Shown piece by piece: positions 10,824 to 19,505 of a DNA stretch of 64,000 nt. Each line of letters starts with the position of its first letter. Within the stretch, counting starts at the first letter, position 1. Below the pieces are notes generated by a model that saw only the letters and a program-made list of their open reading frames with translations, had not been told where the DNA came from and searched no databases. Source of the stretch: Marinobacterium lacunae (GTDB lineage: Bacteria > Pseudomonadota > Gammaproteobacteria > Pseudomonadales > Balneatricaceae); assembly GCF_000705555.1 (NCBI RefSeq), contig NZ_JMQN01000040.1:1-64000 (forward strand), in the 5' to 3' direction. Position numbers and translations under genes: made by a program.

Positions 10824-12500
10824 ATGGGTAACCAACAACCCTTTAGCCATCGACTCAGCAAAGTGAGTCTAGGCGCATTGCTGATAGCGGGCGCTTCTCA
10901 GTCTGCTTATGCCCAACTCTCCTGCAGTAACGTCAATACCGACACACTCGGCATTCCGGGTGTTCGGGTAGAATCCAGTCAACCGGTCGCCGAGAGCGCC
11001 AGCCTGCCGGCGCATTGCCAGATCAGAGCGGTCACAGCTGAGCGTGTAGGACAGGACGGGCACGACTATGCCATCCAGTTCGAGATGAACCTGCCCGACC
11101 AGTGGAATGGCAGTTTTGTACACCAGTTCAACGGCGGCAATGACGGCGAAGTCAAAGCCGCAACCGGGCCTCTACTAAGCGGAAACACCGACCGCACTGC
11201 ACTTGGCGAGGGCTATGCTGTGCTCTCCTCCGATGCCGGTCACGATGGATCAACCTATCCCGAGGCGGGACTGGCAGGCGGATCACGCTTTGGGCTCGAT
11301 CCGGAGGCACGCCTCTACTATGGCTATAAAACTGTTGAGACCCTGACGCCGATCGCTAAGCAGATCATCCATAACTTCTATGATCAGGAGCCTGAGTACT
11401 CCTACGGTGTGGGCTGCTCCAATGGTGGGCGTCATGCGATGGTAGCCGCGTCCCGACTGGGCGATGCATATGACGGTTTTCTCGTCGGGGCGCCCGGCTT
11501 CAACCTGCCAAAAGCGGCGGTTCAGCACGCGCTCGATGTTCAGCAGCTCAGCGCCATAAATGGCGATGTACGCACCTCGCTGACTGACGAAGACCGTGTG
11601 CTCGTCGCATCCGCAGTCATTCAGGCCTGCGATGCGCTTGATGGGCTGGAGGATCAGATGGTATCGGATATCGCGGCCTGTCAGGCCACGTTCGATATCG
11701 ATAACTACGTATGCGCCGAAGGTCAGTCGGACGCCTGCATAGCACCTGCGAAAGCACAGGCACTCAAGACTATCTATGCTGGCCCCAAAGACCGTAAAGG
11801 TAACGCACTGTATAGCGACTGGGCCTGGGATCCGGGTATTGCCGGCGGGAACTGGAAGTTCTGGAAGATATCAAGCGGCATACCGCCCTGGGATAACCTT
11901 CCGCTCATCGGTGTGATGGGCTCGTCGTCTCTCGCGCAGATATTTACCACCCCGCCAACCGAGATCGCGGGCGATCCGGCCACACTTAATCAATTTCTGC
12001 TCGATTTCGATATCGCCAACGATGGTGACATGATCTATGCACGACGCGGCAAGTTCCATGAGTCAGCCATGTCGTTCATGACGCCGCCTGATGTGGATAA
12101 CCCCAAGCTGAAGAAATTCAACCGCAGCGGTGGCAAGATGATTATCTTCCACGGGGTATCGGATCCGGTCTTCTCGTATCTGGATACCGAAAACTGGTAC
12201 AAGCGGCTATCCGACAACTACCACGGCAAAGCGGACCGCTTCGTCAAACTCTATCCGGTTCCGGGCATGAACCACTGCTCAGGCGGCATGACCACCGACG
12301 ATTTCAACCTGTTTGAGCAACTGGTGAACTGGGTTGAAAATGGCGAAGAGCCCGAGGCTGTAATGGCTAGCCACCGGGCCGGTGCCGAGAAGTTCTCAGG
12401 CTGGTCAGAGACGCGCACACGCAAACTCTGCCCCTACCCTCAGACCGCCAAATACACAGGTGGCGATCCTGAAAGCGCCGAGAGTTTCACCTGTGAATAA
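10824..12500 (+). CDS. Secreted tannase/feruloyl-esterase family protein
   Basis: 558 residues with a signal peptide (SLGALLIAGASQSAYA, predicted cleavage near residue 30). The Pfam tannase fold is indicated by FVHQFNGGNDG, YAVLSSDAGHDG, and the nucleophile elbow GVGCSNGGRHAM, where the Ser sits in the CSxGG motif with the Cys that pairs in family members. Late acid and base residues fit HGVSDPVFSY and GMNHCSGG. Members hydrolyse ester bonds of aromatic acids, hydroxyacid oligomers or plasticiser-type monoesters; the substrate is open. The start has GAGGATC upstream. The gene is monocistronic with its own terminator. Confidence 0.9.
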   Translation: MGNQQPFSHRLSKVSLGALLIAGASQSAYAQLSCSNVNTDTLGIPGVRVESSQPVAESASLPAHCQIRAVTAERVGQDGHDYAIQFEMNLPDQWNGSFVHQFNGGNDGEVKAATGPLLSGNTDRTALGEGYAVLSSDAGHDGSTYPEAGLAGGSRFGLDPEARLYYGYKTVETLTPIAKQIIHNFYDQEPEYSYGVGCSNGGRHAMVAASRLGDAYDGFLVGAPGFNLPKAAVQHALDVQQLSAINGDVRTSLTDEDRVLVASAVIQACDALDGLEDQMVSDIAACQATFDIDNYVCAEGQSDACIAPAKAQALKTIYAGPKDRKGNALYSDWAWDPGIAGGNWKFWKISSGIPPWDNLPLIGVMGSSSLAQIFTTPPTEIAGDPATLNQFLLDFDIANDGDMIYARRGKFHESAMSFMTPPDVDNPKLKKFNRSGGKMIIFHGVSDPVFSYLDTENWYKRLSDNYHGKADRFVKLYPVPGMNHCSGGMTTDDFNLFEQLVNWVENGEEPEAVMASHRAGAEKFSGWSETRTRKLCPYPQTAKYTGGDPESAESFTCE

Positions 12501-12520
12501 CCGATAATCCGCTAGAGAAA

Positions 12521-12547
12521 GCCGGGCCTGATGGCCCGGCTTTTTTC
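12521..12547 (+). terminator. Intrinsic terminator of the tannase-family gene
   Basis: Stem AGCCGGGC / GCCCGGCT with loop CTGATG and a run of six T residues. It sits between the convergent esterase and antiporter genes. It closely resembles the fadA terminator. The minus-strand T-run is short (TTTCTC), so service to both genes is only possible. Confidence 0.88.
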
Positions 12548-12553
12548 GGTGTG

Positions 12554-13876
12554 TCAGTGGTCTGAATGCAGATCGATGGTATGTGCAGCCCCCCGCTCGA
12601 GACGGGCGGCCTCGATGCTCTTGCGCACCAGTGGCGCTATTGTCAGCCCCTGTACCACAATCGAGAAGATCACCACGGTATAGGTGATGACCAGCAGCAG
12701 GTTGTGAATATCGGTGCCATTCACCCACACCAAGCCACTGGGGATCGATGCGGCCATGGCCAGCGCCAGACCGCCCCGCAATCCGCCCCAGGTCAGTATT
12801 CTGACCGAGTTCACATCGTATCGGCGATAGCGCCTGAATACGCTGAACGGAATAGCGACACTGACCAATCGTGCAAGCAGCACCAGCGGCACAACAAGCA
12901 GCCCGATACCGATCTCGGCGAGGGTCACCGGCATACTCACCAGCATCAAGCCGATCAGCAGGAACAGTAAGGCGTTAAGGAAGCTGTCGGTTGCGTGCCA
13001 AAAGCTGTTCACATAGTAAGACCCCATCGGATCATCAGGGTTGGCCACCTTGGCGCGGGTGACGTTGCCAATGAAGATTCCGGCCACGACCATCGCCAGT
13101 GCGCCGGAGATCTCCATCATGTTGGCCAGCGCATAGCCCGCTGAGGGGATAGTCAGGGTAATCAGCAGGCGAAGGTGCGCGTCATCTTTAGAGTTGCACA
13201 GCAGAAAGTGGCCGAATAGCGCCAATACAAAGCCGAACAGGATACCGCCAACGGCATCACTCAGAAATAGCTCGGCCACACCGGACAGAGTCGGATCGGT
13301 GCCTGCAAACGCCACGGCAAAGATTGTGGTAAACACCACCAGACCAACACCGTCATTGAACAGCGATTCGCCCTCCACCTGTATGGAGATCCCTTTAGGC
13401 GCACGCATCTGCTTGATGATCGCCAGCACCGCTATCGGGTCGGTAGGGCTGATCAGTGCACCGAACAGCAGGCAGTAGATCAGCGGAACCGACCAGCCCA
13501 GCGCGGCCAGCAGCCAATACGACAGGTAGCCGACCATAAAGGTCGATGCGAGTGTCGAAAACAGCACCAGCACCGTAATCTCCCAACGCTGCTTTCGCAG
13601 CGCATGAAGATCGATCTCGAGGGCACCGGCAAACAGCAGAAACCCCAACATCCCCTTGAGGAGAAGTTGGTTGAAATCCAAAGCGCCAATCACCTCGGTA
13701 ATACCCTTTGCCGTCTCGTCGTCCAGTAGCTTGACGGCCAGCATCAGCACCAGCGAGATCACTACGGAACCGGTTGTGATCGCGATGGTGGTTTGAAGCC
13801 GGAGGATATATTGGTTGGTGAAGGCTATCAGTATGGCAAGCGCCGATAAAAAGCAGAGCAGGTACCACGCGTTCAT
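12554..13876 (-). CDS. CPA1-type Na+/H+ (cation:proton) antiporter
   Basis: 440 residues, almost entirely hydrophobic, with about 12 membrane helices. Family signatures include LFGALISPTDPIAVLAII (the transmembrane DP/ND-type ion-binding region), VEGESLFNDGVGLVVFTTIF and the late WGGLRGGLALAMAAS motif. This fits the NhaP/CPA1 branch, which exchanges cytoplasmic Na+ or K+ for protons in pH and salt homeostasis. The C-terminal soluble tail is very short. AGGACG lies upstream of the ATG at 13876. A marine setting and the nearby osmolyte enzyme fit this role, but the ion specificity is not readable. Confidence 0.93.
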   Translation of the reverse strand: MNAWYLLCFLSALAILIAFTNQYILRLQTTIAITTGSVVISLVLMLAVKLLDDETAKGITEVIGALDFNQLLLKGMLGFLLFAGALEIDLHALRKQRWEITVLVLFSTLASTFMVGYLSYWLLAALGWSVPLIYCLLFGALISPTDPIAVLAIIKQMRAPKGISIQVEGESLFNDGVGLVVFTTIFAVAFAGTDPTLSGVAELFLSDAVGGILFGFVLALFGHFLLCNSKDDAHLRLLITLTIPSAGYALANMMEISGALAMVVAGIFIGNVTRAKVANPDDPMGSYYVNSFWHATDSFLNALLFLLIGLMLVSMPVTLAEIGIGLLVVPLVLLARLVSVAIPFSVFRRYRRYDVNSVRILTWGGLRGGLALAMAASIPSGLVWVNGTDIHNLLLVITYTVVIFSIVVQGLTIAPLVRKSIEAARLERGAAHTIDLHSDH

Positions 13877-14185
13877 GGGTCACGTCCTGAGCATCAATTT
13901 AAAAACCGGTTCAGCGATAACGCTCCGGTCCGGAATCGACACGTGACCGGCAGACGCATTGACTGAGCACGTTCGCCGGACGGCGAAACGTATTGAAATC
14001 GGGGGTATGCGCTGTGATGAGATGTTGCCCTGAGCAGGCTTCAGCGCATTCATTTGATGGGCGTCAATGTTATCACGAAGGCCCCTATTCCTGAGTCGCG
14101 CACTCGGACTAATCAGGCAACAGAGAGTCTCGGAATTCGACCATGTCGGTCAGGGGCGGTTGGCATGATTACCGCCCCGGCAGGG
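13877..14185. other. Intergenic region with two perfect inverted repeats
   Basis: No gene is supported. TTCGCCG/CGGCGAA (13972-13987) lies upstream of the antiporter. GGGGCGGT/ACCGCCCC with a 10-base loop (14153-14178) lies just after the stop of the zinc-finger gene. Neither has a T-tract, so terminator function is uncertain. Confidence 0.4.
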
Positions 14186-14452
14186 TTAACGCAGTTGGCT
14201 GTCTTTGCTGCCTCGCCGGTTGTAGAGCGCATCCGATCTCTCGGTCTGCTCCAGCGCCGACTGACACTTGATGCACAGCCGAACGCCGGGAATCGCCACT
14301 CGACGCTTTTCCGGAATCGGGGCATCGCACTCTTCGCAATGGGTCAGACTCTCGCCCTTGGGTATACGACTTTGCGCGCGCTGAACCGCCGACTCTACCG
14401 TCGCATCAATCTGATCCTGTACGGCGCCATCTTGCGCCCAGCCACTTGCCAT
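14186..14452 (-). CDS. Small DksA/TraR-type C4 zinc-finger protein
   Basis: 88 residues. The zinc finger CEECDAPIPEKRRVAIPGVRLCIKCQ (described by its four cysteines at about residues 39, 42, 60 and 63) matches the DksA/TraR C-terminal finger, and the length matches the YbiI subfamily. These proteins resemble the RNA polymerase secondary-channel regulator DksA but lack its long coiled coil, so transcription-factor activity should not be assumed. TGAGG precedes the ATG by about eight bases. It stands alone between the antiporter and the RND transporter. Confidence 0.88.
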   Translation of the reverse strand: MASGWAQDGAVQDQIDATVESAVQRAQSRIPKGESLTHCEECDAPIPEKRRVAIPGVRLCIKCQSALEQTERSDALYNRRGSKDSQLR

Positions 14453-14555
14453 CTAGCAACCTCACGTAACCGCATTACCCTTTAACTTTACGCCTGATTG
14501 GCTATATGACATAGCCGTGAATGCGACATTCAAGGTTGCTCTTTACGCACAGCAC

Positions 14556-16925
14556 TCAGCTCTGTGTTACCGCGTTCTTGTAAGGCGCGCGGACCGGGTT
14601 GAGCAGACAGGTCAGCGCCGGCAGCAAAATGAGCGCGCCGAGCATGTTCCACAGGAACATGAAGGTAAGCAGCAGCCCCATATCGGCCTGGAACCGTATC
14701 GGTGAAAACACCCAGAGCACGACGCCAATGGCCAGCGTCAGTCCGGTAAACGCCACCGATTTCCCCGTGCTGCGCAGAGTTTCGAAATAGGCCTGCGGCA
14801 GCGCCATCCCCTGCTTGAGGAAGGTGTTCAGCCGGGAATAGATATAGATACCGTAATCCACCCCTATACCGACACCGAGCGCAATCACCGGCAGTGTTGC
14901 GACCTTCACGCCGATGGAGAGTTGCGCCATCAGCGCCTGACACAGCAAAGAGGTCAGCGCCAGCGGCGTGATAATGCAGATGACGGTTCTGATCGAGCGG
15001 AACGTCAGCAGACACAGCAGGCTGACGACGCCATACACCCAGATCAGCATCTTGTACTGGGCATCGGCGATCACTTCGTTGGTCGCCGCCTCAAACCCGG
15101 CATTACCCGCCGCCATCAGGAACTGAACGTCATCGCTGCTGTAGTCGCTCGCAAAGCGCTCCACCGCCGATGCCAGACGTGTCAGCGTTTCGGCGCGATG
15201 ATCCTCAAGGAACACGATCACCGGCATCAACGAGCAGTCATCATTCATCAGTCCCTGAGGGATATAGCGCAGCGATGAGTTGATCACATACTGATTGCGG
15301 CTGACGCTGCGCCACTTGGGGTTGCCTTCGTTAAGCCCTGCGGTAACCCGCTCGGCCACATCCACCAGCGACACGCTGCTCTGCACACCCGCTACATTGC
15401 CAAGGTAATACTGAAAACGATCCACCCGCTGAAGCGTCTCAAAGCTGCTGCACTGCTCGGCGGGCGTTTTCACCATCACCACAAATACATCGCTGGAGTT
15501 GGCATAGTGAGCGGTGATGTAGGCGTTATCCAGATTGTAACGGGAGTTTGCGCGCAGCTCGGGCGCGCCGGCGCTGAGATCGCCTATCTTCAGCGACTGC
15601 CCCGCCTGAACGCCAACTAGCGCCAGCCCCACGGCACAGGCGACGGCGACTAGCGCTCCCCGCGGGCGTGCAAAGCGCGTCAGTGCACGCCAGATGACTG
15701 CACTGTGCTCCTTGCCGTGCCTGGCCTTGTGAATCGCGCGCTTACCAACGCCGGTCCATGAGATCAACAGCGGCAGCAGAAACAGGTTGGTCAGTACGAT
15801 GACCATCACGCCGAGCGCGGCCGCCACGGCGAGATCGCGAATCACCTGAATATCGATCACCATCAGGGTGACAAACCCCAGACCGTCCGACAGCAATGCG
15901 GTCACCCCGGCGATATAGATCGAGCGAAAGGCGTTGCGCGCCGCGGTGAATTTGCACGCACCGGCGGCAGCCTCCAGACGCACGGTATTGATGATCTGCA
16001 CGCCATGACTCACCGCAATGGCAAACACCAGAAACGGCACCAGCATGGAGTACGGGTCAAGCCCGTAGCCCAGCAATCGCAGTAGACCCAGCTGCCAGAT
16101 CACAGCCATCACCGAGCACAGCAGCGGAATCAGTGTGCCGGTGAGACTGTGTGAATAGAGATAGAGCAGCACCAGCGTTACCAACAGCGCAATACCAAAG
16201 AACAGCGCGACCTGCACCGCGCCGTCGATCAGATCGCCCACCACCTTGGCAAACCCGGTGATATGGATCTCGATTTTGTCGGAGCTGTACTTGTCGCGCA
16301 CCAGCGCCTCAAGCTGCTCAGAGAAGTGCTGATAGTCGAGCCTGTTGCCGGTTTCCGGATCACGGTCCAGCAGCGGCACCTGTATCAGTGCCGAGCCGAA
16401 GTCGTTGGCCACCAGGCGTCCAAGCTGCCCCGAGCGCAGGATGTTAACCCTTAACGCTTCCAGCGACTGCGCCGAGCCGTCGTAGCCATCGGGAATCACC
16501 GGCCCACCGACAAAGCCCTCTTCGGTGACTTCGGTCCAGCGTACATTGGGCGTCCAGATCGACTGCAAGGCCGAGCGATCCACGCCGGAGATGAAAAACA
16601 GCTCGTCGGTCACCTCTTTGAGCGTCTGCTGGAAACGTTTATCCAGAATATCGCCCTCAGTGGGTGCCACGACAACTCGGATGCTGTTGCCAAGCCCGGC
16701 CAGATCATCCCGGTACTCCAGATAGTTCTGCACCCATGGGTGAGAGCTCGGGATCATTTTCACAAAGCTGGCATCGGGACGAATCTGCACCGCCTGCCAG
16801 CCCAGAAACAGCGTGACCAGCAGAAAGACACAGGCAACAGGCAATCGGTAGCCGAACAGCAGGGTTTCAAGTAACCGCTCGCTCGCCTTGATCGGCGCCA
16901 GCAGTGCGCTGTCGAGACGGCTCAT
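14556..16925 (-). CDS. RND-superfamily (MMPL-type) transporter
   Basis: 789 residues with the duplicated RND layout. TM1 is near residues 28-46, followed by a periplasmic domain of about 180 residues. Five helices (about 235-395) include VLLYLYSHSLTGTLIPL and the sterol-sensing-like block. TM7 is near 425, then a second periplasmic domain, and helices from about 640 include GVGIGVDYGIYIYSRL with the conserved Gly/Asp proton-relay motif. MMPL/HpnN-type members move lipids or other hydrophobic compounds across the inner membrane. Its start overlaps the YCF48 stop (ATGA), so the two are translationally coupled. I infer it is the inner-membrane part of the DUF1302/DUF1329 system nearby. Confidence 0.92.
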   Translation of the reverse strand: MSRLDSALLAPIKASERLLETLLFGYRLPVACVFLLVTLFLGWQAVQIRPDASFVKMIPSSHPWVQNYLEYRDDLAGLGNSIRVVVAPTEGDILDKRFQQTLKEVTDELFFISGVDRSALQSIWTPNVRWTEVTEEGFVGGPVIPDGYDGSAQSLEALRVNILRSGQLGRLVANDFGSALIQVPLLDRDPETGNRLDYQHFSEQLEALVRDKYSSDKIEIHITGFAKVVGDLIDGAVQVALFFGIALLVTLVLLYLYSHSLTGTLIPLLCSVMAVIWQLGLLRLLGYGLDPYSMLVPFLVFAIAVSHGVQIINTVRLEAAAGACKFTAARNAFRSIYIAGVTALLSDGLGFVTLMVIDIQVIRDLAVAAALGVMVIVLTNLFLLPLLISWTGVGKRAIHKARHGKEHSAVIWRALTRFARPRGALVAVACAVGLALVGVQAGQSLKIGDLSAGAPELRANSRYNLDNAYITAHYANSSDVFVVMVKTPAEQCSSFETLQRVDRFQYYLGNVAGVQSSVSLVDVAERVTAGLNEGNPKWRSVSRNQYVINSSLRYIPQGLMNDDCSLMPVIVFLEDHRAETLTRLASAVERFASDYSSDDVQFLMAAGNAGFEAATNEVIADAQYKMLIWVYGVVSLLCLLTFRSIRTVICIITPLALTSLLCQALMAQLSIGVKVATLPVIALGVGIGVDYGIYIYSRLNTFLKQGMALPQAYFETLRSTGKSVAFTGLTLAIGVVLWVFSPIRFQADMGLLLTFMFLWNMLGALILLPALTCLLNPVRAPYKNAVTQS

Positions 16926-18007
16926 TGCACACCTCCTGACAGTTCCACCTTGCTGACACCGCCCTCACCCACCAGCCAAAGACGATTGTCGAGCGCAACG
17001 CCCGCCGTGAACCCACGCCGTTGTGGCAACTTAATCCGCTCGAACTCATCCTGAGTGCGCGCCAGCAGCAGCCCACCCTGCCCTAAAACATACAGGGCAT
17101 CGGGCGATGCGATTGCGCCGTTCAGTGTACCGTCTACATTCGTGTGCTCCGCCTGCCAGCTCACCCCGTCGCGAGAGCTGAAAAGATGCCCACGCAAGCC
17201 CATAAGGTAGACCTTGTCTCGTTCACTCAGGCCAAACAGAGAACCGGCGTAGGGCGACTGCGACGGCTGCCAGTGCTGCCCGTTGTCGTCGCTGTACACC
17301 AAAAACCCCGCCTCACCGGCAATCAGCAGGCGTCCTGTGCGGGTTATCAGTACCGCATTGAGGTGAAGCCGGTCGGGGTTGGGTAAGCGGTAGCCGATAC
17401 TGCTCCACTGCTCGCCGCCGTTTTTTGTCTCAAACAGTGCGCCATAGGCACCCAGTGCAAAGCCGTGCCTATCATCAATGAACAGCACATCGAGCAGCAC
17501 CGGCATCGCCTGATCGTCCAGGGCAAACTGCACATCATCAAGGCGATACTGCCACTCATCAAGCGCTTGCGCCGACGCGTCCGCCGGAGGGTTGTCGATC
17601 AGTTGCTGAAGGTCATCTCGCTGCTGCGCCACCAGCGCCATACCGGCGCGCTGAACCTGCCATGTTTCCCCGCCATCGGCGGTGTGCAAAATCGTGCCGT
17701 CATGCCCTACGGCCCAGCCCTGCCGGGCATCGGCAAAACTCAGTGCGGTCAGCAGTACCGACACTGGCGACTGAGCGTGCTGCCAGCTGCTGCCCCGATC
17801 ATCGGAATACAGGATGACGCCCTGCTCTCCCGCCGTCACCAGACGCTCTGTGCCTGGTGGAATCTGTATATCCAGCAGCAACCCCGAAGTGGCATTGGAT
17901 GAGACCAGGGCAGGTGCATCGAGTCGGTCGAACGACGTGGCGCTGGCCGGACTGGCCAACAGGGCCAGACAGAGCCATACGAAATAAAGCGAGGGCTGTT
18001 TAGGCAT
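16922..18007 (-). CDS. YCF48-like periplasmic beta-propeller protein
   Basis: 361 residues from ATG at 18007, with GGGG shortly upstream; a start at 18031 lacks a binding site. The signal peptide covers about residues 1-24 (LCLALLASPASA). Repeated Asp-box units follow: GVILYSDDRGSSWQ, GTILHTADGGETWQ, GALFETKNGGEQWS, GFLVYSDDNGQHWQ and GHLFSSRDGVSWQ. These mark a YCF48/BNR-type propeller. In many genomes such proteins sit next to an MMPL-type RND transporter and DUF1302/DUF1329 genes, as here. A scaffolding role for the transporter complex in the periplasm is likely but inferred. Confidence 0.9.
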   Translation of the reverse strand: MPKQPSLYFVWLCLALLASPASATSFDRLDAPALVSSNATSGLLLDIQIPPGTERLVTAGEQGVILYSDDRGSSWQHAQSPVSVLLTALSFADARQGWAVGHDGTILHTADGGETWQVQRAGMALVAQQRDDLQQLIDNPPADASAQALDEWQYRLDDVQFALDDQAMPVLLDVLFIDDRHGFALGAYGALFETKNGGEQWSSIGYRLPNPDRLHLNAVLITRTGRLLIAGEAGFLVYSDDNGQHWQPSQSPYAGSLFGLSERDKVYLMGLRGHLFSSRDGVSWQAEHTNVDGTLNGAIASPDALYVLGQGGLLLARTQDEFERIKLPQRRGFTAGVALDNRLWLVGEGGVSKVELSGGVQ

Positions 18008-18198
18008 GAAATCCCCGGTTCTTATCATCATTATCGGGAGAGCTTACCAGCGGTGTGGATCAGCTTGTTACACCGTGCCCGAACGTGCATCGCAAGGGCC
18101 TGGCCAGCATCGCCAGCCAAGCCCGAAACAGCAATGGCAAAACGACGCTCAGTCACTGACATTTTCCGTCACCCACGCAGAAAACCCCAGCCTACCGC

Positions 18199-19260
18199 TC
18201 ATCGGCTGTGCATCAGTTGCTGCTGGTAGGCGTCACTGCGCCGGTATTCACCCGGCGTCATCCCTGTCCAGCGTTTAAACGAGCGGAAAAACGCCGAGGG
18301 CTCGTCAAACCCCATCAGTTCAGCCACATCGTTAATCGACAGCTGAGGCGAGCTCATGTAGTGCAGCGCGGCGGCGCGGCGGCACTCATCCTTGATCGCC
18401 TGATACGAGGTGTCTTCATCAAGCAAACGACGACGCAGGGTGGATACCGACAGGTTGAGCGCCTTGGCCACCTCTTCGGCACCGGGTAGCTCGCGGCTGA
18501 AATCCTTGCCGATTAGCGCCACCACCTGCGACTTCAGTGACGGATCGTCATTGACCATCGCAATCAGCTGAAACGGTGCAGTCTTGACGAAGTTGCGCAA
18601 GCTCTCCTCGGTCTGCACCAGCGGTTGATCGAGGTAACGCGCCGGAAACACAAACGCATTCTCGTGCTGTTCGAACTTCAGTTCAGACTGGAAAAGCTTG
18701 TGGTACACCTCAAGATCGGCCGGTTGCGCAAAGGTGAAGTAAGCGGCTTTCAGTTCAATGCGTGTGCCCAACAGCCAGCTGATAAAGTGATGCCACATGG
18801 ACAGCGAGGTGCGAATGCGTTCCGGCGGTTCATTGGCAAGAAAACTGTCGAAATCGAAATCGGCATTATCAATGGCAGAAAAGGTCACCTTGGCATAGCG
18901 ACCCTTGCGCACCAGTACCGGTTTGATCTCCGCTCCGCGGCAGATCTCGTGAAAGGCGCTGGCCCGATAGATCGCTTTCTCCAGCGTTTTGCAGTGGATG
19001 ATGGCGTGGCACATCATGCGAAAGGTGCCGTTGGGCACTTTGCCGCCGGCCAACATGCCGAAATACTCATCCTGAGCGATATACATGACGCGCTGGTATA
19101 GCGCCCCAAAGCGCTCGGCACTGAACTCGGTTTGCGCTTCTATCTCTTTTGGGTCTATACCCACCGCCTGCAGCAGCTCCCCGGTATCAAAGCCCTGCGC
19201 CTGCGCCTGCTGCAACAGATTGCGTACATAGCCAGTCGGCACCGTTACAGTACGATTCAT
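18199..19260 (-). CDS. AraC-family transcriptional regulator
   Basis: 353 residues from ATG at 19260, with GGTGG eight bases upstream; a GTG at 19272 is an alternative. The N-terminal part (about residues 20-200) resembles the arabinose-binding-like domain of the OruR/ArgR-type AraC subgroup, with FGMLAGGKVPNGTFRMMCHA. The C-terminal double helix-turn-helix shows AKALNLSVSTLRRRLLDEDTS and the closing SINDVAELMGFDEPSAFFRSFKRWTGMTPGEYRR. It is divergent from the first DUF1302 gene and convergent in orientation with the YCF48-RND operon, so it is the probable regulator of the envelope cluster. Confidence 0.92.
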   Translation of the reverse strand: MNRTVTVPTGYVRNLLQQAQAQGFDTGELLQAVGIDPKEIEAQTEFSAERFGALYQRVMYIAQDEYFGMLAGGKVPNGTFRMMCHAIIHCKTLEKAIYRASAFHEICRGAEIKPVLVRKGRYAKVTFSAIDNADFDFDSFLANEPPERIRTSLSMWHHFISWLLGTRIELKAAYFTFAQPADLEVYHKLFQSELKFEQHENAFVFPARYLDQPLVQTEESLRNFVKTAPFQLIAMVNDDPSLKSQVVALIGKDFSRELPGAEEVAKALNLSVSTLRRRLLDEDTSYQAIKDECRRAAALHYMSSPQLSINDVAELMGFDEPSAFFRSFKRWTGMTPGEYRRSDAYQQQLMHSR

Positions 19261-19428
19261 CTCACTTGCCACCGTCTTTATCGTTATTTTTCTTTCAATT
19301 TAATTCAGTCGGATCGCTTTTGTCAGTCAATCTGCACATGAATGTCATTGTGAAGCACTGAACGGATCAGGAATATGATCATTAGCTGGGACTATGCGCA
19401 AACCTGCAATCGGGATAAAAACATAACA

Positions 19429-19447
19429 TTATCTGATGGTTAGATAA
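19429..19447. promoter_or_regulatory. Inverted repeat in the AraC/DUF1302 divergent promoter region
   Basis: TTATCT and AGATAA arms are separated by seven bases in the gap between the divergent araC-type and DUF1302 genes. TGCGCA also occurs twice nearby (about 19395 and 19455). These are possible regulator sites, but AraC-type sites are usually direct repeats, so the assignment is weak. Confidence 0.3.
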
Positions 19448-19505
19448 CCGATACTGCGCACAACCCCACCAAGCTTATAAAAATAACAATCCCTGGTGAA
19501 CGAAA

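Noticed and set aside
14054-14485. 143-codon plus-strand frame
   Set aside because: It runs antisense through the zinc-finger gene, which has all four cysteines and a binding site.
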